From the NCBI GenBank assembly GCA_019418225.1, contig DYCF01000006.1, forward strand, positions 1 through 64,000: a stretch of 64,000 nucleotides of DNA. Reading direction: 5' to 3'. Numbering within the stretch: the first letter of the stretch is position 1; each line of letters starts with the position of its first letter. Both the position numbers and the translations under genes were made by a program. Positions 43,101 through 51,315 of the stretch are shown here, piece after piece. The notes beneath the pieces were generated by a model that made no database searches, was not told the origin of the DNA, and saw nothing but the letters and a program-made list of their open reading frames with translations. This DNA comes from Clostridiales bacterium. GTDB taxonomy: Bacteria > Bacillota > Clostridia > Lachnospirales > Cellulosilyticaceae.

Positions 43101-44883
43101 GATATGTTGCTGCTGTCCAGTGTGTATTAAAATCACCATCTATGATATTTGTAATATTGAAGCCTTCTGGATAGAACTTCATATCTACATTATTATTATC
43201 TAAAAGTGTAATCTCTGTAATATGGCTATTATCAATACGTCCTACAGTTGGTATTTCTGGAATAATAATTTCTTCTGCTACTGGTACCGCTTTTACAACA
43301 GCTGATGGACTACTTTCGCCTGCATTATTTGTAGCTGTTACATAAATCATATACTCTGTATCATTTTCTAGATTTTTGAGCATCGCACCTGATTTTACAT
43401 CCTCAACCTTTGTATACTCGCGGTCTGTTACCTTTTTATAATAAAGGTTGGCACCTGTCGCCTCTTTACCTATTCTAAAGCTTACTTTAATTGCTTTATC
43501 AAAGCTGCCCACATTTACCTCTGTTGGCGCCGATGGCTTTTGCTGTGGCTCTGGTGTTAATGTTATTTCATTTGAAAGTGGTCCTTCCCAATCACCATTT
43601 ACAGCTTGTACTGCAAAGTAATATGGTGTAAAGTTCTCAAGGCCTTCAATCGTAATGTTATTAGTTCCTGTATAATGTGTTTCTTCATATACACCAGGTT
43701 CTGTGCCATAATGCACCTTATAACCTGTAACATTAGAAGTTTGATTCCAGCTTAGGGAAACGCCTTTATCCTGCGCCTTACCTGTAAAGCCTTTGATTAA
43801 CCCTAACTCTTGATTGATAGCATTATCCACTACATCTTCTAAAAATTCAATTTTAGAAATCGATGCTAAAAGACCATTTTCTTTACTTGTTTCTGTTACT
43901 TCAATTGTTAATTTTTGAATAGGTACTTGTTTACCTAAATTAATCTTAACAACTTTATTGGCACTGCTACGGCCTGTTCTAGCTGCTAAAGCATATGTTT
44001 CTACTGAAGTAAAAGCTTGTCTTACTATTTCACCATTTGTATCCTCATACACCACATAACCTGCTGTCGGTGCACTCTCTGCTGGTGCTGTAATAGAAAT
44101 CTCTGAAACATTCATTTTTTCTGTGAAGCTTACCGGAATCTTAATAGGTGCTTCCTCTGTAATCGGCACACTATTATACAGCTCTACTGTCGTTGTATCA
44201 TCTCCATCAAATAAACTGTGGATTTCCCCTGATACAGTCACATTGCTACCGTTTACATCCTTAAATTCTACTTCTACTGCTGCTTCATCTAAAACCTTGG
44301 ATAAAATCATCTTTGTATTATAAATAGAAGCTTCTCCTGTAGCTGTTTGACTCCAGTAAAGCTGTGCTAAATCTTCTACATCGACAACCTTATCACCATT
44401 TAAGTCATAGCTTAAATCACTTGTACCTAATGCCGCTTCTAACTGCGTCAAATCAATATGATCGATTTTACCATCACTATTTACATCCCCTACTGTAAAT
44501 GTGTTGTTCCCTGCATTAACGACTAAGTGTTTCTCTGTTTTCACAAGTTCAATGTCCTCTGAAGTATAAGTTTTATACCCCTCTCCCATTAAGCGAACTT
44601 GATATGTCCCCAGTGGTAAGTCCTCAAATACCACATAGCTGCTATCCCCTTCAGCTGCTCTTACCTGACTATTAAGTGGCATCTCCTGAACAACCTTACC
44701 ATCCTTTAAAAGCACCGCCTTTAAACCTAATCCACTATAATCAACGATAGGATAGTCCAAGTTTAACGTTACTTCTAAGTTTCCTTTACCGCTTATGCCT
44801 TCACTTGTTGCTGCAAATGTTGTTGCCGGTAATTGTGAAAGCAGTAAGCTACATGCTAATACATATGCTAGTCTCTTTTTCAA
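40147..44883 (-). CDS. giant secreted M60-type metallopeptidase with dockerin, discoidin and Fn3 modules
   Basis: The 1578-aa exported protein has a signal peptide (1-24) and a small beta domain (about 33-125). A type I dockerin occupies 131-178, with two calcium loops starting DVNSDGKID (D133) and DLNGDKVVD (D160). Then come a discoidin-like region (about 200-350), two fibronectin III domains (about 360-545) and an F5/8-type carbohydrate-binding domain (about 548-700). The M60 enhancin-like peptidase follows, with HEIGH at 1055-1059 and the extra ligand E1070. M60 enzymes cleave glycoproteins such as mucins. Its tail carries further beta modules. It probably acts on host or plant glycoproteins at the cell surface. 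Confidence 0.93.
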   Translation of the reverse strand: MKKRLAYVLACSLLLSQLPATTFAATSEGISGKGNLEVTLNLDYPIVDYSGLGLKAVLLKDGKVVQEMPLNSQVRAAEGDSSYVVFEDLPLGTYQVRLMGEGYKTYTSEDIELVKTEKHLVVNAGNNTFTVGDVNSDGKIDHIDLTQLEAALGTSDLSYDLNGDKVVDVEDLAQLYWSQTATGEASIYNTKMILSKVLDEAAVEVEFKDVNGSNVTVSGEIHSLFDGDDTTTVELYNSVPITEEAPIKIPVSFTEKMNVSEISITAPAESAPTAGYVVYEDTNGEIVRQAFTSVETYALAARTGRSSANKVVKINLGKQVPIQKLTIEVTETSKENGLLASISKIEFLEDVVDNAINQELGLIKGFTGKAQDKGVSLSWNQTSNVTGYKVHYGTEPGVYEETHYTGTNNITIEGLENFTPYYFAVQAVNGDWEGPLSNEITLTPEPQQKPSAPTEVNVGSFDKAIKVSFRIGKEATGANLYYKKVTDREYTKVEDVKSGAMLKNLENDTEYMIYVTATNNAGESSPSAVVKAVPVAEEIIIPEIPTVGRIDNSHITEITLLDNNNVDMKFYPEGFNITNIIDGDFNTHWTAATYQRTRGFSATFDDSYEMDYVAVVPRLDSDLDRYEGTRKYWHYPNDYLIKIWETLDSEPKTVISRTKIPNIGKDGLMILPFEKTKVAKIEVQLFEWDGAGNMSLSEVMFYEYQDMIERIENIFANGTFTAVKEGVTVEEIESLIAQLDALEGAVLWVDKAILREELVAAKEILTAGTPSNLGEMVEVVQIRQKATAQSQNFAAGGLSDLQAAGVMAYANDEILVYVDAPAGGSMPELVVSQFYGDGTWSKTISLKQGRNVIQVPQLVHYNGDKGGPLYLRYTGNEQDATTVRIVHAKKIPTLELTSLEDEATVKAAVTAYVRELTAYVATLDLSNKTKNPANSTELGTDKVLLSLPAEEVYNGLTSGIEGDLAAQAERLYESLMTWDANMKLHYDILGLTEEATEAKHRYPLTRMNVRYMPMNNGVFMYAAGDHIGIQYSSGAALVKGDRSAESGYFGWGINHEIGHIINDSKFIVGETTNNIFALFAQTINGGKSRLETSDIYTDVYKKVVSKNTGFASNVFVNLGMFWQLHLAYDDSNTSVEAGDFYPTLHRLSRDLNLQGLDVQNYFIRLASDAAQKDLTPFFERWGLHISDETYTYTSKYEKETRALYYLNDEAMRYRLEGKAGMAEGSTVSVDAAIGEDANDKVVTLTMTSDIEDEDILGYEIYRDGELIAFTTESTYVDEISANNVTHTYSVVAYDKLLNTTDKAYTEEVYIAAEGTLAKSEYTIERTTASSLQIVLPAAPEVVGLKFTDVTSGVGTDYTVEVSQNGEDWAQAKQSQLKEGTTLIYFNKPGMGEEDDRIWTYDAMYIRITSEAIEDLSDAQIDVLAYPGDGVYFIEDAIGFLGHDYDFGSGTIEEGTLVVMGTYRGHPVYSKIVLSAEYVNEKDFDVAERPGYDNKTNVEAVEGELYMLAELPEDEEVSKVGNGIWIFVPKAQTLPAQIKANMFRTDAGTSVEGGRLVSDTKWQIVPSKEDMPIIEFTQD

Positions 44884-45037
44884 ACTTTATTTCTCCTCTC
44901 CTTCCCCATTACATTATACTTCGGCATATGTCATCTTACAAATTATGTAAAATTCCACTTTTTTATCAATTAATTATTATTTGTTATTATTTAACTCTAC
45001 TCTATATTTTAAAAATAGTATAACTCCCCACAAAAAA

Positions 45038-45140
45038 TAGATACTGTTCTATAAAAAGTAGATTCCCTTTCATAAAAGGGTAAATACCATTCTATAAAGG
45101 GTAGATAACATTGCATAAAAGGTAAATACTATTCCATAAA
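45038..45140. repeat. degenerate minisatellite of 21-22-bp units
   Basis: Five consecutive units follow the pattern TAGATACtgTTCTATAAAAAG, with TAGAT/TAAAT at the start and CATAAAAGG-like ends. They lie at 45038-45058, 45059-45080, 45081-45101, 45102-45122 and 45123-45140 (the last partial). They lie between the M60 gene and the terminator of the next gene. Purpose is unknown. Confidence 0.7.
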
Positions 45141-45142
45141 AA

Positions 45143-45163
45143 AAGAGGTGCTGCAGCACCCCT
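45143..45163 (-). terminator. terminator of the DUF2871 gene
   Basis: AAGAGGTGCTGCAGCACCCCTT is nearly palindromic. Read leftward, TTTTTTT follows the stem. Confidence 0.85.
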
Positions 45164-45176
45164 TCTTTAATATCAT

Positions 45177-45590
45177 CTAATTTTTGCAATGCTTTTTTAA
45201 TAGCATAAAAAATAATACAAACCCTATGCCTAGTATAATATGTGCAATACCTGAAATCCCTGAAATAGACATATCTACTGCACGGCTTACTTGTGTTCCT
45301 ATTACTTGAAGTGTTCCTCTTATAACCATCATGACTGTGCTCATTAAAACACCTACATTATAAAGTACATAAAATACTTTAAAACGCTTTGTTTCAAATA
45401 AGTTTAGTTTCTCACCATATAATCCAATGAGTAATAACATTATCATCCCTAATACAAATAAATGTGTATGTACTGTCCCTAATTGTGTTTTCCCACTAAA
45501 CTCAAAAAATCTTGTAAGCTCACGGTAATACACGCCCCCTATGAGACCTAAAATCGCATAAATAAATGCCATATTAATTACTTTTTTCAT
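45177..45590 (-). CDS. DUF2871-family membrane protein
   Basis: This 137-aa protein has four hydrophobic helices. Its N-terminal stretch (ILGLIGGVYYRELTRFF, then GTVHTHLFVLGMIMLL) is a recognisable signature of the DUF2871 family in Firmicutes. His residues within the second helix are conserved in such sequences and could bind a metal or haem, but function is unknown. It has its own terminator, and the next upstream gene on the same strand is oleate hydratase, 270 bp away. Confidence 0.85.
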   Translation of the reverse strand: MKKVINMAFIYAILGLIGGVYYRELTRFFEFSGKTQLGTVHTHLFVLGMIMLLLIGLYGEKLNLFETKRFKVFYVLYNVGVLMSTVMMVIRGTLQVIGTQVSRAVDMSISGISGIAHIILGIGFVLFFMLLKKHCKN

Positions 45591-45808
45591 ATTATGTCTC
45601 CATTTCTAACGCTTTTATTTTATGTCAGATTTATTCTAGCACTTATTTCTATATCTAACAATAATTATTAGCTAATAAAAACATAATTAAATTATTAGTA
45701 TTCTTTCTCCCTTCATCATCAAGTCATCATACGCAAATAAGTAGAGGCCTACTACTTTTCATATAATAGCCCTCTACTTAATCTATTTATTATTCTCTTA
45801 TCTATCTT

Positions 45809-45859
45809 TTATACTTATCTTTCTCTTATACTTATCTTTCTCTTATACTTATCTTTCTC
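45809..45859. repeat. three tandem copies of a 17-bp unit after ohyA
   Basis: TTATACTTATCTTTCTC is repeated exactly three times, at 45809, 45826 and 45843. A fourth, partial unit (TTATA) overlaps the stop codon of oleate hydratase. Slippage-prone expansion is likely. Confidence 0.85.
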
Positions 45860-47554
45860 TTATAGAAGTTCCTTAAATTTAGTATTCTTTAAGATTTCTC
45901 CTAATGGGATTTTTTCAAGTGGTACATCTTTAAGCCCTAAACAAGTTTTAGCTGCATTGGCTAGTACTCTAATATCATATTGACTTGGAAAGACTGGGTC
46001 TACCTGTTTTTCTAAGCCAAGTAAGCCATAAACTGCCATCATGGCACTACGTACTGAGTATTCTACTGTAAATACACAATCATTTTTAATCTCAGCATAT
46101 TGACCTAAGAAACCAAAGTTTTTGCTACCTGCTGGAATAACATCTGGTCTATCCCCTTTTACTCTTGGCATAAATTGAGATGTAATATAAGGCATCATAC
46201 TTGGAATGACATTAATTGTATGGCTTAAGATTTCATCCATTTTATCCTGTAAGCCCATATGATAAAGAAGCTCTTGTAATAACTCACGCCCTGTACAGTC
46301 GCTCATTTTCTTTTTAATAAAATCACCTTCTGCATCTGGATAGAGCGCATATGCCCAGAATACCTTTACATTATCTGGCTGATTAATAAAGTGTGGTTGT
46401 GTAGGTACAACCCAGCTCATAAACCAGCTTGAATCTTTGATTGTAACAAGACCACCCATACCAGGTTTATCTTGTGTCAATTTTAAGATATATGGGAATA
46501 CAATATCGTCATCTTTGAGAGTGATGGTGAAAGACATCCATTTTGTTTTATCAATATCACTGCAAAATACTTCTGGATGACCGAAATCAGGAGATTTCTT
46601 AGCGATTTTTTCCCATACACTAAAGCATCCTTTGTCTTCTGAACGGTTAAGAATTGCTGGATGGTCTAAATCACCTTTTGTGGTGTTTTGTGTCATAGAG
46701 CCATTTGTAAATAACACAAGATCTTCTTCACCTACATCAATTTTTTTGTTTTCACCATGATGTTTATAATGTACAGCTGTTGCTACCTTTTGATTATTGC
46801 TAAAGTCGAAGTCAATATCTGTTACTTCACAGCCATCATCAAAGCATACATCATGGGCTTTTAGCCAATTGATAAGTGGTAAAATGAGTGAGTCATATTG
46901 ATTGTATCTAGTGTGTAGAATACCCTTTAGACGATTCATGCCATCAATAAGGTGCATGAATCTTTCCATATAACGTTTAACTTCTACTACACTATGCCAT
47001 GGTTCAAATGCAAACATTGTTGCCCAGAAGAACCAGAAATTTGTTTCAAAGAATTCAGGTGTAAAATACTCACCAATTGTAGTTGCCCCTAATGCTTCTT
47101 CTGTACTCATATACAATTTAGCAAGCTCCATAGCATTGATTTTACTTAGCCCAAATTGAGAGAAATCTACTTTTTGCCCTTGTTTTTCAACAATACGACA
47201 ATGAGACTCTATAGGCTCTGCTATATTAAATTCACGGAAAGTATCTAGCACACTTCTATTTTCATCTTCTATAGAAGGAATAAAACTAAAAAGCTCTGAG
47301 AAACATTCAAAGTGCTCTTCAATCTCACGTCCGCCTCTTGCTGTATATCCTTGCTCCCACTGACCAGCACCATCCATAGAACCACCGAAAAGTTCAAGTT
47401 GCTCTAAAATATGAATGTTTTTGCCTGGCATATGGCCATCGCGGATTAAGAAGGCTGCAGCTGCTAGTGAACCAATGCCACCGCCTAAAAGATATGCTTT
47501 TCTATTTTCAATATTTTTTGGTGCTACTGGATTAATTTTTTGATAGTTACCCAT
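45860..47554 (-). CDS. ohyA: oleate hydratase
   Basis: This 564-aa FAD enzyme of the myosin-cross-reactive-antigen family adds water to the cis-9 double bond of oleate and gives 10-hydroxystearate. The FAD-binding Rossmann motif is LLGGGIGSLAAAAF (about 22-35), followed by the signature EQLELFGGSMDGAG. Length matches the family. In gut and rumen bacteria the enzyme detoxifies unsaturated fatty acids. Its likely partner is the TetR regulator encoded 214 bp upstream. Tandem 17-bp repeats directly abut its stop codon. Confidence 0.95.
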   Translation of the reverse strand: MGNYQKINPVAPKNIENRKAYLLGGGIGSLAAAAFLIRDGHMPGKNIHILEQLELFGGSMDGAGQWEQGYTARGGREIEEHFECFSELFSFIPSIEDENRSVLDTFREFNIAEPIESHCRIVEKQGQKVDFSQFGLSKINAMELAKLYMSTEEALGATTIGEYFTPEFFETNFWFFWATMFAFEPWHSVVEVKRYMERFMHLIDGMNRLKGILHTRYNQYDSLILPLINWLKAHDVCFDDGCEVTDIDFDFSNNQKVATAVHYKHHGENKKIDVGEEDLVLFTNGSMTQNTTKGDLDHPAILNRSEDKGCFSVWEKIAKKSPDFGHPEVFCSDIDKTKWMSFTITLKDDDIVFPYILKLTQDKPGMGGLVTIKDSSWFMSWVVPTQPHFINQPDNVKVFWAYALYPDAEGDFIKKKMSDCTGRELLQELLYHMGLQDKMDEILSHTINVIPSMMPYITSQFMPRVKGDRPDVIPAGSKNFGFLGQYAEIKNDCVFTVEYSVRSAMMAVYGLLGLEKQVDPVFPSQYDIRVLANAAKTCLGLKDVPLEKIPLGEILKNTKFKELL

Positions 47555-47678
47555 TTTTATCGCTCCTTTTCACTTCTACTATTATGTGAATTTCATTTAA
47601 ATTCAATTCCTTTGATATACGTATCATATGAAATTCCAAGAGCTATTTCCATGAACAAAAATATGCCAATGTGAAAAA

Positions 47679-47706
47679 ATTACACACTTTGCGGTAAGTG
47701 TGTAAT
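47679..47706 (-). terminator. terminator of the tetR gene
   Basis: ATTACACACTT and its perfect complement enclose TGCGGT. Read leftward, TTTTTT follows. The same gap holds the dyads ATACGTAT and TCATATGA near 47617-47632, possible operators for ohyA control. Confidence 0.85.
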
Positions 47707-47768
47707 CTTCATGTTTTCTACGTATTTTAATAGTTAGTAGTTGGCGCGTTTCATATAGATTATGCTTC

Positions 47769-48338
47769 TTACTTATTGTTACCAGCATAACGCTGCATCA
47801 TGCATACAATTGTCCCATCCATCATACGAATAATGCGCTGTGCCACATCTTCTTCTTTTTCCTTTAATCCCCCTTCTAACCACTTCAAAAATTCTCCTAC
47901 TATCGCATAAGTATAAAAGTCCGCTGCCTCTTCTTTAATCATAGCAGGCACTTCCATCCCCTTTGCAATATCTTCTATGGTACCTCTAATCATTTGCAAA
48001 AAAGTAGTTTGTAGAAATTTCTCCAGATGTTCACGACCTAAAGAATGAAATGTATTTAAACAAATTGCCTTATTATCTAACGTATACTTCAAAACAATCT
48101 CAATGCCTTCTCGCCAGCTCTCACACTTACAGCATTCTTCAAAATCCTCAATCACTTCATGCTCATAAATCCACCCCAAAAGCTCATAAACATCTTGAAA
48201 ATGATTATAAAAAGTATGCCTAGTAAGACCACACTGCGTCGTGAGTTCACGTACCGTAATTTTATTAATAGGCTTCTCTAACATCAAAGCCTTCAATGCA
48301 CTACCTAGTGCTTCCTTTGTAATATTTATATTGCTCAT
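47769..48338 (-). CDS. TetR/AcrR-family regulator (DhaS-like)
   Basis: This 189-aa protein has an N-terminal HTH of TetR type (KITVRELTTQCGLTRHTFYNHFQDVYELL, about 25-53) and a helical ligand domain with a TetR_C-like layout. It precedes oleate hydratase on the same strand but a terminator lies between, so it has its own transcript. The most likely role is repression of ohyA with a fatty acid as inducer. This is inference from position. A dispersed two-hairpin repeat lies directly in front of its ribosome binding site (AAGGAG). Confidence 0.88.
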   Translation of the reverse strand: MSNINITKEALGSALKALMLEKPINKITVRELTTQCGLTRHTFYNHFQDVYELLGWIYEHEVIEDFEECCKCESWREGIEIVLKYTLDNKAICLNTFHSLGREHLEKFLQTTFLQMIRGTIEDIAKGMEVPAMIKEEAADFYTYAIVGEFLKWLEGGLKEKEEDVAQRIIRMMDGTIVCMMQRYAGNNK

Positions 48339-48353
48339 CTCTTTATCTCCTTA

Positions 48354-48477
48354 CTCTATATCTATAGATATCACATTTATAAAGTTTAGTTATTCATAAT
48401 TTTTAGTCATGTGAAATCATTAAGAGAAACTTATTTGCCTAGACGTGTATTTCAATGTTTTAGTTAGTTTCTCTATA
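48354..48477 (-). repeat. dispersed two-hairpin repeat, locus 3
   Basis: This is one complete unit on the minus strand. It has GAGAAACT/AGTTTCTC in hairpin one and GATTTCACAT with ATGTGATATC in hairpin two (one mismatch). It ends only 16 bp before the tetR start, so it must lie within the tetR promoter or leader. Confidence 0.75.
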
Positions 48478-48500
48478 ATCTTGTAGATAAAAGCATTTTA

Positions 48501-48563
48501 AAATATTAATGTAAAAAAGTCCTGAAGTTAATTATACTTCAGGACTTTTTTACATTAATATTT
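48501..48563. terminator. 28-bp perfect inverted repeat behind the pentapeptide gene
   Basis: Twenty-eight consecutive bases on each side pair perfectly around a 7-nt loop (TAATTAT). The stem contains AAAAAAGTCCTGAAG and its complement, so T-runs exist inside both arms. It should terminate the pentapeptide-repeat transcript. Confidence 0.85.
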
Positions 48564-48593
48564 AAGCATTCTTTTTTAAATATTATTTTATAA

Positions 48594-49451
48594 TTAATAC
48601 CACCAAGCAGGATGAACGATTTCTTTAGGTAATTTTGTTTTTGAATCTCCGATTGCCATATTCACTTGGGCTTGTGTGAGATAGAGACAATCTTTAAGAT
48701 TCGCGCCACTTATATTGGCATCCCTTAAGTCTGCACCTATTAAGTTAGCACCCGTTAGATTGGCATTTTTAAGGTTAGCACCTATGAGAATGGCACCTGC
48801 TAAATCTGCGCCTATTAAATTGGTGTTTGTCAGATTTTTGCCCATGAAAAAGTGACCTTGTGCCAGCGCTTTTTTATCCTTACTATTTGCTTCTTTGAGT
48901 GGTGCTACACTTAATTCAACTAAATAACATAGTTCTTTTAATAAGCCATTCACCTTATCCCTATGCGCCTCAATATCCACTTTTAAAAGTTCCTTAGCAC
49001 TTAATTGGGTTAAGACATCTGTGTCTTCAAGGCCATCTATAATATCCTCTTTAATAGGTGCCACCGCCTTGAATGTTACCGCATCCGTTAAGTACCACTT
49101 CATTTCCTGAAGCTGTCTTAAATGTAAAAACGCCTCAAACATTTCTTTAGCTACCTTCGGTGATGCTTTCCATTCCTTGCCGCCATAAGTTACCTGTGTT
49201 ACCTTTTGCCCAGCGCCAAAGCATTCATAAGCTGTGCAGCCTTTATATCCTTTACTTCTCAGTTCCTCATGTGCATCACATCTAAAATTTTCTTGTAAAT
49301 GTCTGCAAGGTACTCCAGCCTTCTTATCTACTGGAAATCCATCAGATTTTGAAAAATATAAGGCCACGCAGCATAATCCCTGACATCTCTTACAGTCAAT
49401 TTTTAAATCATTAAACAAACTCTCCTCATAAGTATCTATACGTAAGTTCAT
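48594..49451 (-). CDS. pentapeptide-repeat protein with Cys-rich N-terminus
   Basis: This 285-aa protein has an N-terminal segment (about 18-75) with CKRCQGLCC, CRHL, CDAH and CTAYEC. The pattern may bind a metal ion in the manner of YkgJ-type proteins. Residues about 200-260 are pentapeptide repeats (NLTNTNLIGADLAGAILIGANLK onward) that form a right-handed beta helix of about 13 units. Cytoplasmic proteins of this type are often DNA-mimic or scaffold proteins. The function here is not known. It is a single gene. Confidence 0.88.
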   Translation of the reverse strand: MNLRIDTYEESLFNDLKIDCKRCQGLCCVALYFSKSDGFPVDKKAGVPCRHLQENFRCDAHEELRSKGYKGCTAYECFGAGQKVTQVTYGGKEWKASPKVAKEMFEAFLHLRQLQEMKWYLTDAVTFKAVAPIKEDIIDGLEDTDVLTQLSAKELLKVDIEAHRDKVNGLLKELCYLVELSVAPLKEANSKDKKALAQGHFFMGKNLTNTNLIGADLAGAILIGANLKNANLTGANLIGADLRDANISGANLKDCLYLTQAQVNMAIGDSKTKLPKEIVHPAWWY

Positions 49452-49654
49452 CTGAATTCCCCCAATTTAACTTCTGTCCTTATTATGTTTCTATAATATC
49501 TATATCTTATTATAGCATTTTTGTTCTAATACATAAATTTTATTCAAGTGATTCTTAACGCTTCATCTTAATATAACTTAAATTATGAGATACTTTAAAT
49601 TATGATATGCCTTAAATTATGCTTATAATAAATTATATTTATAATAAATTATGT

Positions 49655-50986
49655 TTATAATTTAAAGAACATCGTTGCAATATTAAAATATACTAATACA
49701 GAAAATGTATCTACAATCGTCGTAATAAGTGGTGCTGCCATAATGGCTGGGTCTAGTTTACACTTTTTGGCGATAAGGGGTAAGATACACCCTACAACCT
49801 TGGCAATAATAATTGTACACACCAAAGAACACCCTACAACTAACGCAAGTACGAGATTCTTGTACATTAATAAAATACGTATGCCATTAACAACGGCAAG
49901 AACTACACTTACGATTAGGGCAATACGAAACTCTTTAAAAATAACTTTAAAGAAGTCCTTAAAGTTAATTTCCTCTAATGCCAGACCACGAATAATAAGC
50001 GTAGAACTTTGTGAACCACAGTTACCCCCTGTATCCATAAGCATAGGAATAAAGGCTACCAAAAGTGGAATGGCGGAAAAGGCGTCTTCGTACCTTGTAA
50101 TGATAGTCCCTGTAATTGTCGCGGAAAGCATTAGTAATAAGAGCCATAAAATACGATGTTTCGCATGATCAAATACAGATGTTTCAAAATATGAATCTTC
50201 ACTAGGACTCATCGCTGCCATCTTTTCCATATCCTCTGTCGCCTCATCTTCCATAACGTCCATGGCGTCATCTACTGTTACAATCCCTACTAGACATTTT
50301 TCATAATCCACTACGGGTATTGCCATAAAGTCATATTTTCCGAACATCCTTGCCACATCTTCCTTATCGTCATGGGTATAAGTATAAATCACATCCGTCT
50401 CCATAATATCCACAACCTTGGCTTCATCATTTGCCATCAGCAAATCTTTTACTGTAATAAAACCTATAAGCTTACGATTTTCAGTCACATAACATGTATA
50501 AATCGTTTCCTTATCAATACCTTCCTTGCGAATATGCGTAATAGCTTCTTTCACCGTCATATCCTTTTTGAGATTAACATATTCAATCGTCATAATGCTG
50601 CCCGCACTATCTTTAGGATAATTCAGCATCACATTAATCATATTTCTAGTCATCTCATCTGTATTTTTTAAAATACGTTTTACTACATTTGCTGGCATTT
50701 CTTCAATTATATCTACTGTATCATCTAGGAATAATTCATCTAAAACTTCTTTTAACTCGTTATCCGTAAATCCTTGAATAATCATTTGTTGCAAATTGCT
50801 GCTCATATAAGAAAATGTTTCTGCTGCCTCTTCTTTTCCTAGTAATCTAAATACAAGGAGCAATTCTTTTTCTTCAACCTCCTCTAGTAATACAGCTAAA
50901 TCTACTGAATTGGCATGTGCAAGTGCCTCTTTTAAAGCCGCAAAATTCTTGCCTGCTAAGAGTTCTAAAATTCTTTCTCTATTCAT
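49655..50986 (-). CDS. mgtE: magnesium transporter MgtE
   Basis: This 443-aa channel has an N-terminal helical MgtE_N domain (1-125) and two CBS domains (about 130-250, with IMTIEYVNLKKDMTVKEAI and VGIVTVDDAMDVMEDE). Five transmembrane helices follow, with the pore signature DTGGNCGSQSSTLIIRGLA. The cytosolic domains gate the channel in response to magnesium. An M-box riboswitch with a terminator lies upstream on the same strand, with a small 51-codon ORF between. Expression should therefore rise when magnesium is low. Confidence 0.97.
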   Translation of the reverse strand: MNRERILELLAGKNFAALKEALAHANSVDLAVLLEEVEEKELLLVFRLLGKEEAAETFSYMSSNLQQMIIQGFTDNELKEVLDELFLDDTVDIIEEMPANVVKRILKNTDEMTRNMINVMLNYPKDSAGSIMTIEYVNLKKDMTVKEAITHIRKEGIDKETIYTCYVTENRKLIGFITVKDLLMANDEAKVVDIMETDVIYTYTHDDKEDVARMFGKYDFMAIPVVDYEKCLVGIVTVDDAMDVMEDEATEDMEKMAAMSPSEDSYFETSVFDHAKHRILWLLLLMLSATITGTIITRYEDAFSAIPLLVAFIPMLMDTGGNCGSQSSTLIIRGLALEEINFKDFFKVIFKEFRIALIVSVVLAVVNGIRILLMYKNLVLALVVGCSLVCTIIIAKVVGCILPLIAKKCKLDPAIMAAPLITTIVDTFSVLVYFNIATMFFKL

Positions 50987-51080
50987 TGCTTTGTCCTCCC
51001 TTTCACTCGAAAATACTTCTTAGTGAATACGTAAAGAGCAAGACATCGCCTTCAAAAATATTTCAATCTATATATTTAGG

Positions 51081-51149
51081 CTCAAGAAAGGAGCTGACAC
51101 TATTAACCTAGTCCTATACTTCTCCTCTGGACAGTGTCAGTTTCTTAAG
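51081..51149 (-). promoter_or_regulatory. hairpin at the end of the mgtE leader ORF
   Basis: Read leftward, CTTAAGAAA-CTGACACT pairs with AGTGTCAG-(CTCC)-TTTCTTGAG, leaving a four-base bulge. The hairpin encloses the 3' end and stop codon of the 51-codon ORF. No T-run follows. A ribosome translating the ORF would melt it, which suggests an attenuation or translational-coupling role. Confidence 0.45.
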
Positions 51150-51269
51150 TGTTCTATTCATCTTACTAAGGGGTATATGCTTCCCTAAATATATACCTTG
51201 AGGTATATTTTCCAAAAGTGTCTTTACACTCGGAGGTATGCCTTGCCCGCTACTACTTCCACCGTCCAT
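51114..51269 (-). CDS. 51-aa leader ORF between the M-box and mgtE
   Basis: ATG 51269 is preceded by GAGGTG at good spacing. The ORF reads MDGGSSSGQGIPPSVKTLL, continues through ENIPQGIYLGKHIPLSKMNR and ends in LTLSRGEV. It is too short for most gene finders. It starts 47 bp after the riboswitch terminator and ends 128 bp before mgtE. The product has a Gly/Ser start and a basic, mildly amphipathic body, with no membrane helix. It is either a genuine small protein with a magnesium-linked function or a leader peptide whose translation affects the hairpin at its 3' end. I do not recognise it. Confidence 0.6.
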   Translation of the reverse strand: MDGGSSSGQGIPPSVKTLLENIPQGIYLGKHIPLSKMNRTLKKLTLSRGEV

Positions 51270-51315
51270 TTTCTTCACCTCTTTTTATAATTTCATCACA
51301 TTAAATTTAACCAAT

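Noticed and set aside
45038..45140. Tandem units considered as a CRISPR array
   Set aside because: Units are adjacent without spacers and are degenerate, and no cas gene is present.
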